From Muribaculaceae bacterium (lineage in GTDB: Bacteria; Pseudomonadota; Alphaproteobacteria; Rs-D84): a stretch of DNA of 8,085 nt. The notes below the pieces were generated by a model, which saw nothing but the letters and a program-made list of their open reading frames with translations, ran no database searches and was not told the origin of the DNA. Positions 1-7,200 of this stretch are shown here, piece by piece. The position numbers were made by a program, and so were the translations under genes. Numbering within the stretch: position 1 is the first letter of the stretch; the number at the start of each line of letters is the position of its first letter. The stretch is from assembly GCA_023665245.1 (NCBI GenBank), contig JAMPEH010000050.1, positions 1 through 8,085 of the forward strand. Reading direction: 5' to 3'.

Positions 1-1242
1 CACGGTGATCAGGGTCGGGTCAGAGTTGGTGGCGGTATCCCAGGTGTAGGTCTTGGTGGGATCGTCGGTCTTCTCCACCGTCACGCCGATAATGTTGCCC
101 GGCGTACCCTTCACCGTACCGATGATGGTGTAGGTGTTCTGCTCCAAACGGCCGCCCACGTACAACGTCTCGCTCACGGCGATGTTCTGATAGCCGGTGG
201 TCACAGCGTTGGCAGAGGTCTGCTTGCCACCCGCCCAGGCGCTCATGGTGGCGGTGGTCCCCTCGTAGGCGTTGGCGTAGGTAGGCGCGGTGGCGGTACC
301 GGTGCCGTTGTTATCCAGCTTGCTATACCAGGTCAGCTTGTAGTCCTGGGTCCAGCCGGGATTAGGAATGGCGGCGTTCACGCTCTGGCCCTTCAACACG
401 GGGGTCTTGTCGGCGATGGTGGTGCCGCCAAAATTGAACACGGGCTTGGGACCGTGGCGGTCATCATCGCCATCAAAGACCTCACCCAGACCAGTCACGC
501 CGTCAAAGGCCTTGGTATCCACGGCGTTGACGGTGTAGTAGTCCACGGTGATCTCGTCGTTGGTCAGGGTCAACTTGGTAGTCTGTGCCACCAAACCGGC
601 GGTCGCCAAAGCGCCCTTGTACTTATTCACGCTGGCGGTATAGGTCCCGGTAGCGTTCAGAGAGACCTCCTTGCCGGTAGCATCCACGGGGACGAAGCCG
701 CCCTTGGCAGTGCTCCACTTGGTGTTCCAGGGACCGGCGGCGCCGCTGTCATCCGTAATGGTGACGATGTAATCGGTAGCGGCGGGCTCGGCAGTCACGT
801 CCACATCGTCCACCGCGACCTTCACCACGGGCTGGAAGCCGGTGGTCACGGGGTCGGAGATGGCGGACTTGATGACGTTGGTGCCATCACCCTCAGCCTT
901 GGTAGCGTAAACTACCAGCCAAATCTTCTGGCCGGGATAGTTGGCAATGGTAGCGCCCTCCAGCTCGTTGGTTCCCGCCTTGGGCGACAGGGCGGTGGCG
1001 GCAACGCTGGGGGTGAAGTTCCCACCGGACCAGGTGCCCGCCAGGTTGACGTTGGCGGCGGTGGCGTACCAGCGGTAAGCGTAGTCAGTGGTCTCAGTGA
1101 TCAGGTTGGTGTTCCACAGGTTGGGCGTCGTGGTAGCGTACTGATAGGGCAGCAAGCTCTCGCCCAGCTCCACCGTGGCCGTGCCGATATCAGCGGCGGT
1201 GCCGCTGGCCTTCGTAATGGACACATCGGTAAACTCGGCGGG
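1..1242 (-). repeat. Superrepeat unit C (first 414 residues, truncated by window edge)
   Basis: Residues 2282-2695. The start KPAEFTDVSI aligns with the starts of units A and B. Then come YAYRWYATA (Trp 1071), QKIWLVVYATK (near 920), a VDVTAEP...YIVTI strand pair and GTYTASVNKYKG (Tyr 642), followed by VDYYTVNAVD (about 540). VLKGQSV and WTQDYKLTWYS (Trp 330) come next. Offsets to unit B are 1,896, 1,908 and 1,836 bp. After the Trp 330 module, NTYTIIGTV (near 130) recalls NLYTVVGNI (near 3990) of unit A, so C is closer to A than to B in this part. The frame is open at position 1, so the unit continues to the left. Confidence 0.75.
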
Positions 1243-4200
1243 CTTCACGACAACAGTCAGCGTATAAGTCATGGTAGCCACCGTAGCGGCGTTATTTTCC
1301 TCGCTGTTGAAGCTGAACACCAGGGTAGACACGTAGGTGCCTGTGGTCAGCCCCGCCTTGATATCCACCGTGGCGGTGGTACTTTCATTCTTCTCCATGC
1401 CGGCCGAGCCGTTCAGCAAAATAGCCGGGGCGGTGGGAGCGGTCACGGTGATCTTGTTGACGTCGCCGGTGAATCCGCTATCGTCCATGTTCACGTTATT
1501 GATCTTATCCGTACCGCTGCTGCTGTTCGTAACCGTCAAGATCAGCTGCTTGGCGTCATAGCCATAAGGCAGCGTGATGGTCGTTGCCGCAGTACCATTG
1601 CTGGCCTCGTCGGTATAACCGGCGGCGCCGGCGGCATTCTCCAGCGTGCTGTCCACCGTCTTGGCATTGTCGGTCACCGTCATGATCTGGCCGGTGGCGG
1701 TCACGATCACGTCAGCGTGGGCGTCGCCGCCGGTGGCGGCCACGGTAACCTCCAGGCCGTCCTTGTCAAGGGTAGTGTAATCGGTGGGCGGCGTGGCATT
1801 ATGGGGCTTGCGATAACCCTGGATGGTGGTACCTGCCGCCTTCTCCGCGGTGATCTCATAGGTCCCGGCGGGAACCTTGAAGGCCGCGGCAGCACCGTTA
1901 GCAGTCACATTGCTCAACGCGCCATTGGTGCCGTTCCAGAGGCCGTTGGCCGTATCGTCCGCCTTGGTGGTAAAGCTCAGGCCGCTGCCCTGGTTGGTCA
2001 GCTGGATCTCGACCACCATACCGCCGTCATCACCCACCACGTAGACGGGCATATCATAAAGGTTCAGCTCCAGCTCGGTGTCAATGGTAGTATCCTCGGC
2101 AGTCACCTTCTTGGTAGCGGTAGAGCCGGTAGCCTTGTTGTTGGCGGTCTGGGTAGCGCCGGTCCAGGTGAAGGTATAGTCCTTGGTCCAGGCGGGGTAC
2201 TCCAGCGTCACGGTGGTGCCGCTCTGGACCCACTGGTCAATGCCCGCTTTGGCTCCGGTAGCGCTGGCCACAGGGGTAGTGCCAAACTTGGCGGTGGGAG
2301 CCTTCAGACTATCGGTCCGGGCGGTATGATACGGAGCGGTTCCGGTATAGGTGGCCAGGAAGTTGGGGGTATCCGCCGTGATAGCGGCGTTATACTGCTG
2401 GTTATCCACCAACGTGTTGCTCAAGATCACATTGCGATACACCACCGTGGGCTTGTTTGCCGCGCCGAAGTTGTTCAGATTCACGCTAACGCCGCTGTTT
2501 TGCCAGTTGGCGCCGGTCTCACCGCCGACAGCGTTGGTAAAGACCTTATAGGTAGTGCCGGGAACCAAGCCAGTAGCGGTGTAAACGCCGTCATCCGCCG
2601 CGGTGGCGATGGCTTCAATAGCCCCGCCGCCCGTGGCGGTGGTAAAGGCGTTATCCGCGCCAGACCAGAGGTAGACCTTGTAGTTGGCCTTCTGGGTTTG
2701 GGTCACCTCGTCGTCGTTCTGCTTGACCACGATGTCCAGGTCATAAGGCAGGTTACCTACCCGGACAAAGTCGGCCTCGGTAATGTTGCCGGTATTCCGG
2801 TTGTGGGCCACCAGGTAGAGGGTCATGCCCTGGTCGGCGGGCTGAAGGCTGTAGTTGTTCCCGGTCACACCGGCGGCGGTGACCTCCCGAAGGCCGGTAC
2901 CAGTCAGAGTGCCGGTGCCCGTCTTGTTGATGGCCACATTATTGGTGGTGGTGGGAGCCACGTACCACTTATACTCTACCTCAGCGGCCTGGTTCACGCC
3001 GGCGGGAATGGTAGTGCTGTTGGCGATGGCCAGAGCGCTGGGCGCCCAGGTGTTGGTCCCGGCAGAGGTAGCTTGAATATCGGTGATCTTCAAGGGGTTG
3101 ATCTTCTGGACCAGGTTATAAGTCACGCTGGGGCCGAAGACGTTGGTCTTGCCCGTCTCCTTGGAGGTGAACTCAAAGGCGTAGTTGGCCGTGCCGCTCA
3201 CCGCCAGACTGGTGGGAATGGTCACGGTAAAGGTCTTCTCCGCGTTGGGCGCCATGGCGGGGAAAGTGGTGGCCAGGCCCGTGAAGGTCACACCGTTGGT
3301 GGCGTCCTCCATATCGCTTCCGCTGGCGGTCAGCACGTTGGTCACGTTGGACTTGCCGCCGTAGACATAGCCGTTGTCAGCACTCACGCTGGAGCCAGAC
3401 TTGGCCACATTCAACGTCACATCCAGGGTGGTGTTACCTCTGTTGACCACCTTGAAGGTGTAGGTCCCCGGCGCGGTATAGGCGTAATCCACCGTCCAGT
3501 TGGCGGTGGTAGACGCGGCGGTGGTGGGTGCCGCGGCGGTATTGGCCGACCAGTCCTGGGTGGCCTCGGCGTGGACGCCACTCACCTCGGGAATGGTCAA
3601 GATATAGGTAGATGCGGCCACTACAATGGTGAAAGCCTGGCTGTTGTTGCCGGCGATGTCCGTCTTAAGGGTGTTCTGGTTCGCACCGTCCAAGCGGCTA
3701 CTGGTCAGGGCCGTGTTGATGGTAGTCTCATTGGCGGTGGTGGGCTGGAAGGTCACATAGCCTCGGATCGTACTCAGGGGGTTGGTCTTGGGGCTGGCGG
3801 TGATGCTGTACTTGCCGGTGATAGCTCCGGCGCTCACACCGCTTCGGGGCACGCCGGTAAAGGTGACCGACTGGGTGCGGGTACCGTTGGGGCTGGTACC
3901 GGCGAACTCATAGGTCCCAAAGGTCAGCCGGGGGCTGTTTTCCACGATACCGGCGGTGGCGTTATTGGCCCAAATGTTACCCACCACGGTATACAGGTTC
4001 TGGTCCAGCTGAGCGCCCACCCAGGTGGGTTTGTCGATGTTGGTAATGGAGGTGCTGGCGTTGGCCTTGTCCTGCTTGGCGTCGGCGCCGGTCTCCGGAT
4101 AGGTCAGGCCGCTGGTGGGCTCGGTATTGGCCTTGCCCCAGTCCACGTGATAGTCCTGGTCAAAACTCTTGCTGGTCTTGGCTGTGACGTCGCTGCCCTT

Positions 4201-7200
4201 GAACACACCGTAGCCGCTGGTCACCGTGATGGTGGCGGCGCCGGCACCGGCGGTGGTCAGTTGGGTGACAGGCTTATCCGCGTTGGCAAAGGTCTCGCCC
4301 ACATTGGCGCCGTTGGCGTCCTTGCCGTCCTTCACCACGGTGGGCTGGGCGGTGACGGAGTAGAAGTCCACCACCGGCGCGGCGGCGGCAGCTGTCTGGG
4401 TAGACACCGTCTTGCCCGTCTTCACATAGAGGGAGATGTCCCCTTCCACCTTGTTGACGTAGATATCATAGGTCACGCCGCCGGTCAGCGCACTGGGCTG
4501 AGTGGCATACTGGTTGGTGCCTGCGGTATTGGTGGTAGCCACGGCGCTGTTCGGCATCGTGGCATAGCTGGCGGGGTTCGCGCTCCCCGTCTGCGGCACC
4601 AGATAGACCTGGTAATTTCCACCGGTGATGGTGGAACTGTTGTCCTTGTTCACCTTCACCACTGCGTCATAGTCCACAGCGATGGGGTTGGTGACCACAG
4701 CGCCATAGCCGGTGATACTGGCGGTGACCACAGCGTAGATGTACTTACCCTTATAGGCGTCCTGATCCACATTCACCATCGGGCCGTCGCCGGCACCGGC
4801 AATAGCCGTACCGTAGGTGTTGGCGGCGGTAACGGCATCCTGGGTGTTCAATGTGTTATTCTGCCAGTTGTTGGCGTGATAGGCCTGCTGAATCGTGCTG
4901 CCAACGCTGCCTTTGCTCACATACCAGATATAGGTCAGCTTGTTACCGCCAGTAATGGTAGTGGGCTTGTGGTCATGATAGGCCACGATATCCCGCCCAG
5001 ACACGTCCACATTGGCGGTGGAGGTCTTACTACTGCCGCCGCCGGCCCACACGTTCACCTCTTCCAAGGGATCGGGGGTAACGTAAATACCCAGCGTCGC
5101 TGTCAAATCGGTAGCGTCGTGGTTGGTTGTAGTAGCGTCAGGGGTATTGGAGCTGAAGCGGATGGTATAGGTCCCGTCCTCCAGAGTCAGCAGGTAGTCG
5201 CGCTGGAATTCATAGACCCGGTTGCCAGAAGCGTCCACAGTCTCCTTCACCGCGCCGGCAGGCAGCGCCTTGTTGGCGGTGGTGCTGCCCTTGTCGGAGA
5301 TGTAGATGTCCACCCAGGTAGCGTCGTTCTTGGTCCAGGTGTAAGTAGGCAGGGTGTTGGTAGCCTTGGGGAAGTTCCGGTTGGCGGGAACCGTCGCACC
5401 GGTGGCGTAGTTCAAATGATAGTAGTCCGCCGCCGGAGTGCGGGTGGGCTTCATCCAGTAGTAGGGTGTCAAGAGGGTGTCCGCCGCCGGGGTAAAGGTG
5501 GTGTTAGCAGAGGTAGCAGCGCCAAAGCTCCCGGCGCTGGCCCCGGTAGTATCCTGATCCCAAGTCTTAAAGATATAGTTGCTCGCGCCACTGGTCAGAG
5601 CCAGGCTGGCCATGGTCACAGCTGTGCCCTTCTTCACCCAAACGGCGTTGCCGCCCGTCAGGCCGTAGTCCGAGCGCAAGTTGCTGGCGCCCGCGCCCGC
5701 GGGGGTAAAGGCAGCGCTGGCGTGGATGCTGGCACTCAGCACGTTGGCCGGGGTGGTGGCGCTGTGGGGCTCATCCAGGGTCACTCGATAATACTGCTCC
5801 CATTGGGCGGTCAGAACGGTGTCCTGGGTGACCTGGAAGCTCTGATTGGCCTGATAGGTCTTGCCGTCCGCGTTAGACTTCCAGCCGGTGAACATCCAAT
5901 GGTCGCCGTTGGTATCGGTAAAGTAGGCGCCGCTCCAGTTCTCCCCAGTACCGGCGGGAATAACGGTAGAACTGCCCAGCACGGTATAAGACCGGGTAGC
6001 CTTGTTCAGATCGTTCTTGCTGGTGTCCACCGTGCCGTGGCCACCATTATTATAGGTAACGTCGTAGAGGGGGATCCAATGGGCGTACACCGTGTTGGTC
6101 ACCGTACCGTCAGCGGCATTGCCGGTGATGGTGTGGGTAATCACCTTCGTACCGCCGGTCGCGGCGGTATACCAGCCGTCAAAGGCGCACTTGGTCCGAG
6201 TCGGATTGGTGGGCGCGGTCACGGTAGCGCTGGCCGCACCGGTCTTCTTCACCGTGCCGTCGCCTTGAAGGCCCGTCTCCCCCGCGGCAAACGCGCCGCC
6301 GTTGGGATCAAACACATATCCATAGGTATTGGCCGTCCACACGGCGTAGACTGTGGTGCTCTCCACGCCGGAGGGCATGGTGGCCGCCGGTGTGATCGTG
6401 GTGGTGCTGGTGGCCGTCTCGCCCCAACCCTGGAACGTGTAGTCCCTACGGGTGGGATCGGCGGGTTTGGTGATCGTCGTGCCAACCTTGCCTGTCACCT
6501 TATAATTGCTGCCGTCGTTGGCCACACCGGAGCCAAAGGCACCGTTGTTGGGGTTGAAGATATAGGAGTAGGTCTTCGACGTCCAATGTGCATAGATGGT
6601 CGTGGGCGCGGTGAACTGCTTCGCCGTCGTCACCTTATTGCCGCCAGACGCGGCGTCATACCAACCGTCAAAGTTGTAGTCCGTCAGATTACCCGGAGTG
6701 CCGAGCGCCGCGCTGGTCAAACTCCCGTTATAGTCCACATTCACAGGAGCGGGAATGGTCACGCCGGCAGTCCCGGCCGGAGTCGCCTCCGGATAATTCG
6801 CGTCATAGGTCACCGCCACCTGCCATTGGGCGGTAAGGGTAAACCCGGCCGTCTTGTTCGTCGTATTCAAGGAGGCACCGCCAGCATAGGTGGGATTGCC
6901 CGTCTCGCTGGATCTCCAGTTCTTGAACGTCCAGCCTGTCCCGGCCCCAGTGATAGCGTCCGCCGCCGTATGCGCGTTGATGCTGGGCTGACCATAGGTG
7001 AATTTCTGAGGCGTTTTGCCGCTTACGATGCTGGCGCCGGCCGCCACGCCCGCCTCATATTTCACTTCATATTCGTTGGCCTCCCACACCGCGTACAGCG
7101 TGGTGTTCGCCGTGATGGCCGCCGTCTCCGTCCCGGCGGTATACACCACCGTCGTGCCCGCGGTGTTCGTATCCCAACCCTTGAACGTGTAGCCCGTCAC

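Noticed and set aside
1707..1895. Minus-strand 62-codon open frame
   Set aside because: It is a shifted reading inside superrepeat unit B; Pro/Arg-rich composition with no domain or ribosome binding site.
1337..3076. Plus-strand short open frames at 1337-1561, 2351-2551 and 2855-3076, with hydrophobic translations that look like small membrane proteins
   Set aside because: All are antisense to superrepeat modules. Hydrophobicity arises because complements of Thr, Asn and Lys codons often read as Val, Leu and Phe. No start signals support them.
6249..6485. Minus-strand 78-codon open frame rich in Pro and Arg
   Set aside because: It is a shifted reading of R8-R9; Pro/Arg richness is what a frame-shifted GC-rich gene gives.
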